This document shows, one piece after another, positions 13,365 through 19,219 of a stretch of 19,219 nt of DNA (position 1 is its first letter; every line of letters begins with the position of its first letter). This stretch comes from Archangium sp. (GTDB taxonomy: Bacteria; Myxococcota; Myxococcia; Myxococcales; Myxococcaceae): the NCBI GenBank assembly GCA_016793585.1, contig JAEUJR010000927.1, forward strand, positions 1 through 19,219, in the 5' to 3' direction. The notes under the pieces were generated by a model. The model worked only from the letters and a program-made list of their open reading frames with translations, searched no databases and had not been told where the DNA came from. A program made the translations under genes and the position numbers.

Positions 13365-15208
13365 GACGTGCTCCTCACGGCCATCGACCGCCAGCCGCCG
13401 CTGCGCCAGATGACGACCAGCAGCGTCAGGGCCACTACCACCGAGCCCGTGAAGAAGCGCTCGGCCAGCGCCGGTTGCCACAACGCGAGCGTCTGCCCCG
13501 TCACGAGCACGAAGGCGGCCACGCCCATGCTCCAGTGGTGAATCAACGCCGCGGTGCCCAGCGCCACCGCGATGAGTGGCAGCTCGAAGGCGATGACCTG
13601 GGCGCGCGACAGCTCGAGCCACGCGCCGGCCGCACGCACCAGCACCTGCCCCAACGTCACGACGAGGGCGAGCGCCACCACCTGCCGGCTCAACGCCGAG
13701 GTGCGCAGCGCGGCCCTGAAGGCGAACGCGAGCCCACCGATGGCCAGCAGGAAGAGCAGGGAAGCGATGGCGAGGGCCCATCGCCCCGACGCGAGCGCGG
13801 GGAAGGCGAAGCGCAGCGCGTAGAAGCCGACGCTGGTGGCGAGAATCGAGCTGAGCAGACGAATGCGGTGGCTGCTGCCCACGCCCGGGTCATGGGCCTG
13901 CGCGTAGCGTTGGAGCAGCCGCTGCTCCTCGACGGCGCGCTCCACCCGCTGCCGCAGCTCGGGCAGTGGCGTCGGGCTCGCGTCGAGCGCCTGCGCGGCG
14001 ACGCCAGGGTGGCCCTCTTCGAGCGCGCACTCGACCTGAAACGTCGTCAACGCGCGCGCCGTCGAACGTGCGCCTTCGTGGTCGGCCGCCAGCTCGAGCG
14101 CCGTCAGCAGCGCGAACGAGGCCTCGTTGGCGGTGCGGGTGGCCGCGTCGGACCTGGCGGCGCGTTGCTCGCGTGCGCGAACGAGCAGCTGCTGGGCCCG
14201 CCGCACCAGGCGCGACGCATGCTGCGTTCGTTGGCAGGCCTCGATGGCGCGCAGGAACTCCGTGGCGCTCGCGTGGCGTGCGTTCGGGTCGGGCGAGAGC
14301 GCGCGCCTCGCCACCTCGACGAGCTCGGGGCTCTCGACGTCTCCTTCGAACGAGGGCACGTCGGTCTGCGAGCGGTGCGTCACCCCGGCGAAGGGCGCGC
14401 GGCCGAAGAGCAGCTCGTAGAGCACCGCGCCGAGCAGGTAGACGTCGGTGCGTGGAGAGAGCGGTGTCGTCGCGCCCGGCAGCGTCTCGGGGGCCTGGTA
14501 GGGCGGCGTGCCGGCTCCATCACCGGCGACGACGTGGGGCAGGCGACCGCTGGGGTCTTCGTCGAGCAGCCCGCCGATGCCCCAGTCCATCAACAGCACT
14601 TCGCCGAACCGGCCAATCATCACGTTCACCGGCTTGATGTCGCGGTGGAGCACCCCGCGCTCGTGAGCGAAGGCCGTCGCGCTGCAGACGGTGGCCAGCA
14701 CGCGCAGGTTCCACTCGAGCAGGTCGGCGCCGAAGCGCTGCTGCACCGCTTCACGGTCGCGCAGCAGGGCCGACCAGGGCTCACCTTCGACGCGCTTGAG
14801 CACCACCTGCAGCTCGCCCTCTTCGCTGGTGGCGAGGGTGTGCACGGGCACGATGGCGGGGTGCTCGAGGGCGCCCGTGAGGCGGGCCTCGCGAAGCAGC
14901 TGGTCGTACGCGCCCTGGTCGTCACGCCGCCGCGACATCTTGACGGCCACCTCACGCTCGAGGCCGTGCTGCGTCGCGAGCATCACGGTGGCCATGCCGC
15001 CACGCCCGAGCACGCGGCGCACCGAGAGGCCGTGAGACCTCGCCGTCACCTCGGGCTCGAAGAGCGGAGCGCGGGCCGGGCGGGCCACGAACTCGGCCAG
15101 CTCGCGCCGCAGCGTGGGGCTCTCGTCGAGCGCCTGCTCGAAGGCTTCGAGCTCGGCCCCTGCAAGTTCTCCGCGCGCAAACAGGTGCAGGCGCTCGTCG
15201 CTCGACAT
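13361..15208 (-). CDS. Membrane-bound Hanks-type Ser/Thr protein kinase
   Basis: The product has 615 residues from ATG 15208, chosen because MSSDERLHLF is the first natural N-terminus; the frame stays open to 15274. Residues 1-45 resemble the helical anti-sigma (ASD/zf-HC2) fold without its cysteines. The kinase domain (about 62-325) has the glycine loop GRGGMATV (68-75), Lys90 in VAVK, the catalytic HRDIKPVN (188-195, an RD kinase), the metal-binding DWG (208-210, in place of DFG, as often in myxobacteria) and YQAPE (237-241), so all catalytic residues are present. A helical, TPR-like segment (about 335-430) leads to six predicted membrane helices (about 451-470, 477-500, 508-529, 536-556, 558-577, 586-603), anchoring it with the kinase inside the cell. 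No extracellular sensor domain is visible. Its ATGA overlap with the sigma gene makes that factor the prime substrate candidate. Confidence 0.94.
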   Translation of the reverse strand: MSSDERLHLFARGELAGAELEAFEQALDESPTLRRELAEFVARPARAPLFEPEVTARSHGLSVRRVLGRGGMATVMLATQHGLEREVAVKMSRRRDDQGAYDQLLREARLTGALEHPAIVPVHTLATSEEGELQVVLKRVEGEPWSALLRDREAVQQRFGADLLEWNLRVLATVCSATAFAHERGVLHRDIKPVNVMIGRFGEVLLMDWGIGGLLDEDPSGRLPHVVAGDGAGTPPYQAPETLPGATTPLSPRTDVYLLGAVLYELLFGRAPFAGVTHRSQTDVPSFEGDVESPELVEVARRALSPDPNARHASATEFLRAIEACQRTQHASRLVRRAQQLLVRAREQRAARSDAATRTANEASFALLTALELAADHEGARSTARALTTFQVECALEEGHPGVAAQALDASPTPLPELRQRVERAVEEQRLLQRYAQAHDPGVGSSHRIRLLSSILATSVGFYALRFAFPALASGRWALAIASLLFLLAIGGLAFAFRAALRTSALSRQVVALALVVTLGQVLVRAAGAWLELSRAQVIAFELPLIAVALGTAALIHHWSMGVAAFVLVTGQTLALWQPALAERFFTGSVVVALTLLVVIWRSGGWRSMAVRSTS

Positions 15209-15366
15209 TGGCGAGAGCGAACAGCAAACCGCCCCGGGTTGTCGAGGCCGCAGTCGCGCGGCCAGGCGAGTCAAACCTTCGACGCGTCGACGTCAGGGTT
15301 GGGGGTTGGCCATCGCCCGTCGAGCACAGGCTCCCTTCGTGGTCGACGCGCCGTTTCCCCGCGTCG
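15209..15366 (-). promoter_or_regulatory. Kinase-sigma upstream region with 12-base palindrome and GC hairpin
   Basis: This 158-base gap separates the Ala/Gly-rich gene's stop from the kinase start. It contains a perfect 12-base palindrome TCGACGCGTCGA (15279-15290), 71 bases upstream of the kinase ATG, and an inverted repeat GGCCGC/GCGGCC (15246-15251 and 15258-15263). No run of T follows the hairpin on the minus strand, so a classical terminator is not supported. An operator or promoter role is inferred from position. Confidence 0.4.
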
Positions 15367-16722
15367 TCACGGCAGAAGGCCCTGCGCTCTCAAATCGGCG
15401 ACGAGCAGCTCGGCTGGCGTGCCCTGCGCGCGACGCTCTTCCCGCATCGCGTCGACGACCCGCATCTCGTACGAGAGGTACGGCAAGCCCGGCTCCTCGA
15501 GCTCGAGCGCCTCCATGCGCGCGTCACGCTCGACCGGGTCGATGGCGTCTCCATAGACACCCGTGTCGAGTGGCGTTCCGCTCGCCAGCACGTTCAGCGC
15601 TGCGTCGAGGTTGCCCGTGCGCGCGAGGGCGGCGAGGTCGGCGCTGCTCAAGCCGGCGTTGGCCAGCATGCCCGCGGCGCGACCCATGAGCGCTTCGGTC
15701 TGGTCGGCGGTGAGGCCGTGGGTTCGCGCGAGGGCGGCGTCGATGGCTGCGTGGTACTCGTTGTCGCCTGCGATTTGCCGGGTGACGAACTTTCCGCCGA
15801 GCGAGAGGGCGCCGACGACGCCGGCGCCGATGGCGATGGGGCCCGACGCGAAGACGGCGGTGACCGCGGCGGCAGAGCCGAGCGCTCCGAAGCCCGCGGC
15901 GCCGAGGCTGGCCGGGTCGCCCGTGCGCATGAAGGCCGAGAGGTCGGCGCCCGCGCCGATGACGTTGCCGATGGCCGAGAGCGCAGGTGTTCTGCTCGCG
16001 AACCCCGCCGCGCCCAACAGGCCCCCCGCCGTGCGCACCGCAGCCTGCGGGTCGATGCCCGCGGCGAGGTCTTCACGCAAGCCAGTCAACGCCGCGCGCT
16101 CGGCGATGGCGGCCGTCTCTTCGCGTGGCACCGTCGCGTCGTGACCTCTGCCGTAGCGGCCAGCGAGCTCGATGGCCTGGCGGTACTCCGAGGAGCCAGC
16201 CAGCGTCTCGAGGCCCTGCAGAATCTCGAGGCGCGGCCCCATGTTGCCCAGCGTCATGCCGTCAGCGCGAATGGCCGGCTCGGCGTCACGCAGGGCGGTG
16301 GCCAGCGCCTGCGCCGTCGAGCGCTCGGCCTCGTAGACGTCTGCGTGCTCGGCGACGAACTCGGTACGGAATCGCTCGGCCGCTTCGGGGTCTCTCAGCG
16401 AGGGCTCGGTGCGCAGCGCACGCTCGAGCTGGCTGTTGAGTCGAGAGACCTCGGCGCGGGCTTCGGCGTACGCGGTGCGGGCAGTGGTCACCTTCGCGGC
16501 TGCCTCGACGACGGCGGGGCTGGCGACGGCGAGCATGCTCAACGGAGCCGGGCGCGCGGCCTCGAAGCTGCTCGCTTCTCTTCGTCGCGCCGCCGCGGCC
16601 TCTGCTGCAGCTGCTGCACGTTCGGCCGCTCTGGCCTCTGCAGCCCGCTCCGCCGCCGCGCGCTGCGACTCCGAGGTCCGGTCATTGCCGCCCCTGCTTC
16701 CGACTCCGCCGACTCCAGCCAT
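15367..16722 (-). CDS. Ala/Gly-rich protein with coiled-coil and glycine-zipper hydrophobic segment, unknown function
   Basis: This 451-residue product starts at ATG 16722. I do not recognise it. The N-terminus is Gly-rich and then an Ala/Glu/Arg helix (15-56, nearly all AAAERAAEARAAERA-like), followed by helical, coiled-coil-like sequence (about 70-150). Residues 231-311 are small-residue hydrophobic: GGLLGAAGFASRTPALSAIG, then NVIGAGADLSAF, a break, then GAAGFGALGSAAAVTAVFAS, then GPIAIGAGVVGALSLGGKF. They look like a glycine-zipper hairpin able to enter or cross a membrane. The C-terminal 140 residues are helical (HGLTADQTEALMGRAAGMLA) and end DLRAQGLLP. There is no Sec signal peptide, so export, if any, would need another route. 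It sits upstream of the kinase-sigma pair on the same strand. An effector, scaffold or membrane-active protein are all possible; none is proven. Confidence 0.75.
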   Translation of the reverse strand: MAGVGGVGSRGGNDRTSESQRAAAERAAEARAAERAAAAAEAAAARRREASSFEAARPAPLSMLAVASPAVVEAAAKVTTARTAYAEARAEVSRLNSQLERALRTEPSLRDPEAAERFRTEFVAEHADVYEAERSTAQALATALRDAEPAIRADGMTLGNMGPRLEILQGLETLAGSSEYRQAIELAGRYGRGHDATVPREETAAIAERAALTGLREDLAAGIDPQAAVRTAGGLLGAAGFASRTPALSAIGNVIGAGADLSAFMRTGDPASLGAAGFGALGSAAAVTAVFASGPIAIGAGVVGALSLGGKFVTRQIAGDNEYHAAIDAALARTHGLTADQTEALMGRAAGMLANAGLSSADLAALARTGNLDAALNVLASGTPLDTGVYGDAIDPVERDARMEALELEEPGLPYLSYEMRVVDAMREERRAQGTPAELLVADLRAQGLLP

Positions 16723-16858
16723 GGGTGTGCCCGTTCTGAAAGAGTGCGCTTCACCGCGAGGACGCTCGGGATCTCCGCTTGTCGCAAAGGTGGCGCACGA
16801 TTCGGTGTTCGGCAGTGAGACTCAGAGGTTGCCTGAGTGACGAGGTAGGCTTCAGCTC
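16723..16858. promoter_or_regulatory. Divergent intergenic region with inverted repeat upstream of Nudix gene
   Basis: This 136-base region lies between the Ala/Gly-rich gene (minus) and the Nudix gene (plus). ACTCAG-7-CTGAGT (16820-16825 and 16833-16838) is a perfect 6-base inverted repeat ending about 20 bases before the Nudix GTG. AGGTAGG (16843-16849), nine bases before GTG 16859, is a reasonable ribosome-binding site and supports that start. Confidence 0.4.
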
Positions 16859-17311
16859 GTGCCCGACCGCAGCGCTGCCCTGGCCCTGGTGAGAGGTGGA
16901 CCTTCGGGTCAGGCCGAAGTGTTGCTCGTGCACCCGGGCGGCCCGTTCTTCGCGAAGAAGGACGCGGGCGCGTGGAGCCTTCCGAAGGGGCTGCTCGAGC
17001 CAGGTGAAGACGCGCTCACCGCCGCGCGCCGGGAGTTTCACGAAGAGACGGGCATGGCCGCTCCCGAAGGGCCGGCGACGCCGCTCGGAGAAGTGGTGAT
17101 GAAGAGCGGCAAACACGTCGTGGCATTCGGCGTGGTCGGCGACTTCGACGTGACGACGCTGAAGTCGAACGAGGTCGAGGTCGAGATTCGCGGAAGGCTC
17201 GCGCGGTTCCCCGAAGTCGACCGCGCCGAGTGGGCGACGCTCGAACGTGCGCGCGGCTCGATCAACCCGGCCCAGCTTCCGTTGATCGAGCGCGCCCTCT
17301 CACTCGTGTGA
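16859..17311 (+). CDS. Nudix hydrolase (COG4119-like predicted NTP pyrophosphohydrolase)
   Basis: This protein of 150 residues starts at GTG 16859 and carries a perfect Nudix box: Gly44, x5, Glu50, x7, Arg58-Glu59-Phe60-x-Glu62-Glu63-x-Gly65-Met66. The glutamates bind the Mg2+ that drives cleavage of a nucleoside diphosphate linked to another group. The N-terminal part (VLLVHPGGPFFAKKDAGAWS, LPKG) and the late FPEVDRAEW and INPAQLPLIERAL segments fit the small COG4119-type group (my recollection of the family, not checked). The substrate is not predictable from sequence. It is a soluble cytoplasmic protein and stands alone, divergent from the Ala/Gly-rich gene and followed after 150 bases by gspD in the same direction. 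Confidence 0.94.
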   Translation: MPDRSAALALVRGGPSGQAEVLLVHPGGPFFAKKDAGAWSLPKGLLEPGEDALTAARREFHEETGMAAPEGPATPLGEVVMKSGKHVVAFGVVGDFDVTTLKSNEVEVEIRGRLARFPEVDRAEWATLERARGSINPAQLPLIERALSLV

Positions 17312-17461
17312 CGCGAACGCGGCGGAGCGTGCCGTATTCCGCTCGCCAGCACGTCAGCGTCTCGCAGTCGCTGACGTGACACGTTGTCAGCGCAGTTCGT
17401 GGCTCACTTCGCTACGCGTGCGAAAGCACACGCTGGCATCGGCCTCGCACCACGCGCCGTG
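17312..17461 (+). promoter_or_regulatory. gspD upstream region with three alternating 7-base half-sites
   Basis: GTCAGCG (17353-17359), its complement CGCTGAC (17369-17375) and GTCAGCG again (17386-17392) lie 9 and 10 bases apart. The first two extend into a perfect 10-base inverted repeat (17350-17359 with 17369-17378, 9-base loop). The middle arm can pair with either neighbour. A further 5-base inverted repeat TGACA-CGT-TGTCA lies at 17377-17389. No T-run follows, so this looks more like an operator array or alternative hairpins than a simple terminator for the Nudix gene. Confidence 0.5.
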
Positions 17462-19219
17462 ATGCTTCGAGTTCTCTTCGTCGTCGCGCTCGTCTCGCTG
17501 CCTGCGTTCGCTGAACCGCGTGAAGGCTGCCAGGAGGTTCGCAAGACGGGCCGCTTCACCGTGTACTTCGAGCGCGTCGAACTCGACAAACTCGTGCAAA
17601 CCGTGAGCGACGCCACGTGCAAGTCGTTCATCGTCGCCGACGGCGTGAAGGGGCGCATCAGCATCGTCGGGCCCGAGAACGGCAAGCTGATGCTCGACGC
17701 CGACCAGTTCTACGCAGCGTTCCTCGCGGCGCTCGACGCGAATGGGCTGGCGGCGGTTCCACAGGGTCGGTTCATTCGCATCGTCGAGAAGCGCACGGCG
17801 CGGCAGTTTCCGGTGCCGGTGCTCGAGACCGACGACGAAGTGCCTGGTGGAAACGAGGTGCTCACGCGGCTCCATCGGCTGGTGCACGTCGACGTCGAAG
17901 CCGTTCGCCCGGCGGTGAGCGCGTTTCTCAGCACGGGTGGAGACGTGGTGACGGTGCCTCCCGACCTCATCATCGTGACCGACCTCGCCTCGAACCAGCA
18001 GCGCATCGCGAAGGTGCTGAGCCAGTTGGATGTGGTGCGGCCGAGCACCGAGGTGACACGCCTGGTGAAGGTGCAGCACGCGACGGCCGACGACCTGCTC
18101 GACAAGGTGACGAGGGCACTGACGCCGAAAGCCGGCCAGAAGGCGGAGCCGTTCACCGCGCTCTCCGACGACCGCACGAATCGCATTCTGCTCGTCGGGC
18201 CTCCGCTGATCGTGGGCCGTGCTGAGGAGCTCATCGGTCAGCTCGATCTCGAGGTGCCGGGCGATTCGCGCGCGCGGGTGGTGAAGCTCAAGAACGCCGA
18301 CGCGAAAGACATCGCGGCGACGCTCGAGGCGATGACGGGAGCGCAGAAGAAGCCGGGTGTTCCCAACGGCGGCACCTCGGGCGACGTGCGCATCAGCGTG
18401 AACGAGGCCCTCAACGCGCTGCTCATCGTCTCTGGCGCGAGCGACTTTCGAACGCTCACCGAGGTCATCGATCAGCTCGACCGGCCCGTGCGGCAGGTCT
18501 TCATCGAGACGGTCATCATGGAGGTGAACCTGCAGCGCGACTCGAAGTTCGGCGTCTCGGTGCACGGGGTGGGCGGCAGCTCGGCGGCGGGTGTGGTGTA
18601 CGGGAGCCAGCCAGAAGGCGCGCCGTCGTCACTCGGGCTCACCTCGCTCGCTGGAGCGAACGGGTTGTTGTTCGGGTTGCAGGGGCCGGTGCTCACGCAG
18701 GTGGCCGACCTGCTGGGCCTCAAGCTGCCGGCGTTCGGGCTCACGATTCAGGCGTCGCAGGGCACCTCTGACGTGAACGTGTTGTCGATGCCGCACATCC
18801 TCACCGCGGACAACAAGGAGGCGGAGATCGCCGTCGGCCAGAAGGTGCCGTTTCAGCTCGGCGTGAATCAGTCACAGCTGGCGACGGCCATCGCCTCGGG
18901 AAACGCGAGCGCCGCGAGTCTGCTCACCGGCAGCATCTCGCGAGAGAAGGTCGAGCTGCGCCTGACCGTGAAGCCGCACATCGGTGACTCGGGAGACATT
19001 CGGCTCGAGATCAACCAGCAGGCAGAGGAGCTTGCTGGCACGAGCAGCTCGGCCGGGCCCATCACCTCGACGCGAAGCCAGAAGACGTCGGTGGTGGCGA
19101 AGAACGAAGAGACGCTGGTGCTCGGCGGCATCATGCAGGACCGGGAGATCGAACAGGTCTCGAAGGTGCCACTGCTCGGTGACGTGCCGCTCCTCGGAGC
19201 GCTGTTCCGCAACACGACG
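17462..19219 (+). CDS. gspD: Type II secretion system secretin GspD (3' end outside window)
   Basis: The frame is open for 586 codons from ATG 17462 to the right edge. A Sec signal peptide (MLRVLFVVALVSLPAFA, cut before EP) is followed by the N0 domain (about 31-110), three KH-like N1-N3 domains (about 131-193, 197-265, 270-343; note VVKLKNADAKDIAATLEAM and RVVKLKNA-type strands) and the secretin domain from about 344. Marks of the family are QVFIETVIMEV (345-355), SMPHILTADNKEAEIAVGQK (442-461), VPF, and VPLLGDVPLLGALF (569-582). The outer-membrane multimer forms the channel through which folded T2SS substrates leave. Two cysteines in the N-terminal region (Cys23, Cys53) could pair. An in-frame GTG at 17459 is an equivalent start; no strong ribosome site is visible. 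No gspC lies upstream in the window, so other gsp genes probably follow beyond the edge. A type IV pilus PilQ is less likely, as there are no AMIN domains. Confidence 0.93.
   Translation, partial: MLRVLFVVALVSLPAFAEPREGCQEVRKTGRFTVYFERVELDKLVQTVSDATCKSFIVADGVKGRISIVGPENGKLMLDADQFYAAFLAALDANGLAAVPQGRFIRIVEKRTARQFPVPVLETDDEVPGGNEVLTRLHRLVHVDVEAVRPAVSAFLSTGGDVVTVPPDLIIVTDLASNQQRIAKVLSQLDVVRPSTEVTRLVKVQHATADDLLDKVTRALTPKAGQKAEPFTALSDDRTNRILLVGPPLIVGRAEELIGQLDLEVPGDSRARVVKLKNADAKDIAATLEAMTGAQKKPGVPNGGTSGDVRISVNEALNALLIVSGASDFRTLTEVIDQLDRPVRQVFIETVIMEVNLQRDSKFGVSVHGVGGSSAAGVVYGSQPEGAPSSLGLTSLAGANGLLFGLQGPVLTQVADLLGLKLPAFGLTIQASQGTSDVNVLSMPHILTADNKEAEIAVGQKVPFQLGVNQSQLATAIASGNASAASLLTGSISREKVELRLTVKPHIGDSGDIRLEINQQAEELAGTSSSAGPITSTRSQKTSVVAKNEETLVLGGIMQDREIEQVSKVPLLGDVPLLGALFRNTT

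Noticed and set aside
13475..15556. Very long plus-strand open frame (about 690 codons) opposite the kinase gene
   Set aside because: It is Arg/His/Gly-rich without domain features, and the minus strand here encodes a complete kinase with all catalytic motifs; long antisense frames are expected at this GC content.
17350..17378. Rho-independent terminator for the Nudix gene
   Set aside because: The 10-base stem is strong, but it is followed by ACACGTTG rather than a T-run, and its arms are reused by a third half-site.
17434..17449. Possible sigma-54 promoter (TGGCATC-N4-TCGCA) before gspD
   Set aside because: The GG and GC have the right spacing, but several consensus bases are off and the predicted start of transcription would fall on the gspD ATG, leaving no leader.

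Overview
The window is uniformly GC-rich, with strong G/C preference at third codon positions. It is packed with genes on both strands and has no stretch of 300 bases or more without a gene. Several traits point to a myxobacterium (Myxococcota, probably the Myxococcus/Archangium side): Asp-Ala-Gly and Asp-Gly-Gly low-complexity linkers in a lipoprotein, Cys-rich CTxDxC...GC repeats, a Hanks-type Ser/Thr kinase with a DWG motif beside a divergent sigma-70 factor, and a large Ala/Glu/Gln coiled-coil protein. No species assignment is possible from the sequence alone. No tRNA, rRNA, CRISPR array, IS element or phage gene was seen.

Left part (1-6150). A truncated M16 zinc protease (minus, leaves the left edge) is divergent from a long Pro-rich plus coiled-coil protein (477-3113). 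That gene meets a small winged-helix-like hypothetical protein tail to tail with no gap. Next come the heme chaperone-like radical SAM protein HemW (3558-4727) and, convergent with it, an orphan methyl-accepting chemotaxis protein (4729-6150, minus).

Middle part (6301-12482). Three tightly packed plus-strand genes (a membrane TPR protein, a DedA/VTT membrane protein and a small membrane-anchored protein) abut or overlap by 4 bases. They are followed by a 716-residue lipoprotein made of a choice-of-anchor/ASH-like domain, a Cys-rich repeat region, a DAG linker and a beta-rich C-terminus. A hypothetical minus-strand gene overlaps the lipoprotein's 3' end. Then come a secreted SMP-30-like beta-propeller protein and, one base after its stop, an HNH endonuclease.

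Right part (12486-19219). On the minus strand lies an Ala/Gly-rich protein of unknown function (coiled coil plus a glycine-zipper-like hydrophobic segment). Downstream of it a membrane-bound Ser/Thr kinase overlaps a sigma-70-family factor by an ATGA. The kinase has a cysteine-less anti-sigma-like N-terminus, and the sigma factor carries a threonine inside the acidic region 2.2 motif. Together they look like a kinase-controlled sigma factor and are the best candidate in this window for a poorly described system. On the plus strand follow a COG4119-like Nudix hydrolase and, after an intergenic region with three alternating 7-base half-sites, the start of a type II secretion secretin (gspD), cut by the right edge. 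The rest of a T2SS operon probably continues beyond the window.

Most genes are ordinary. The regulatory pair, the unknown Ala/Gly-rich protein, the half-site cluster and the modular lipoprotein deserve the second look.
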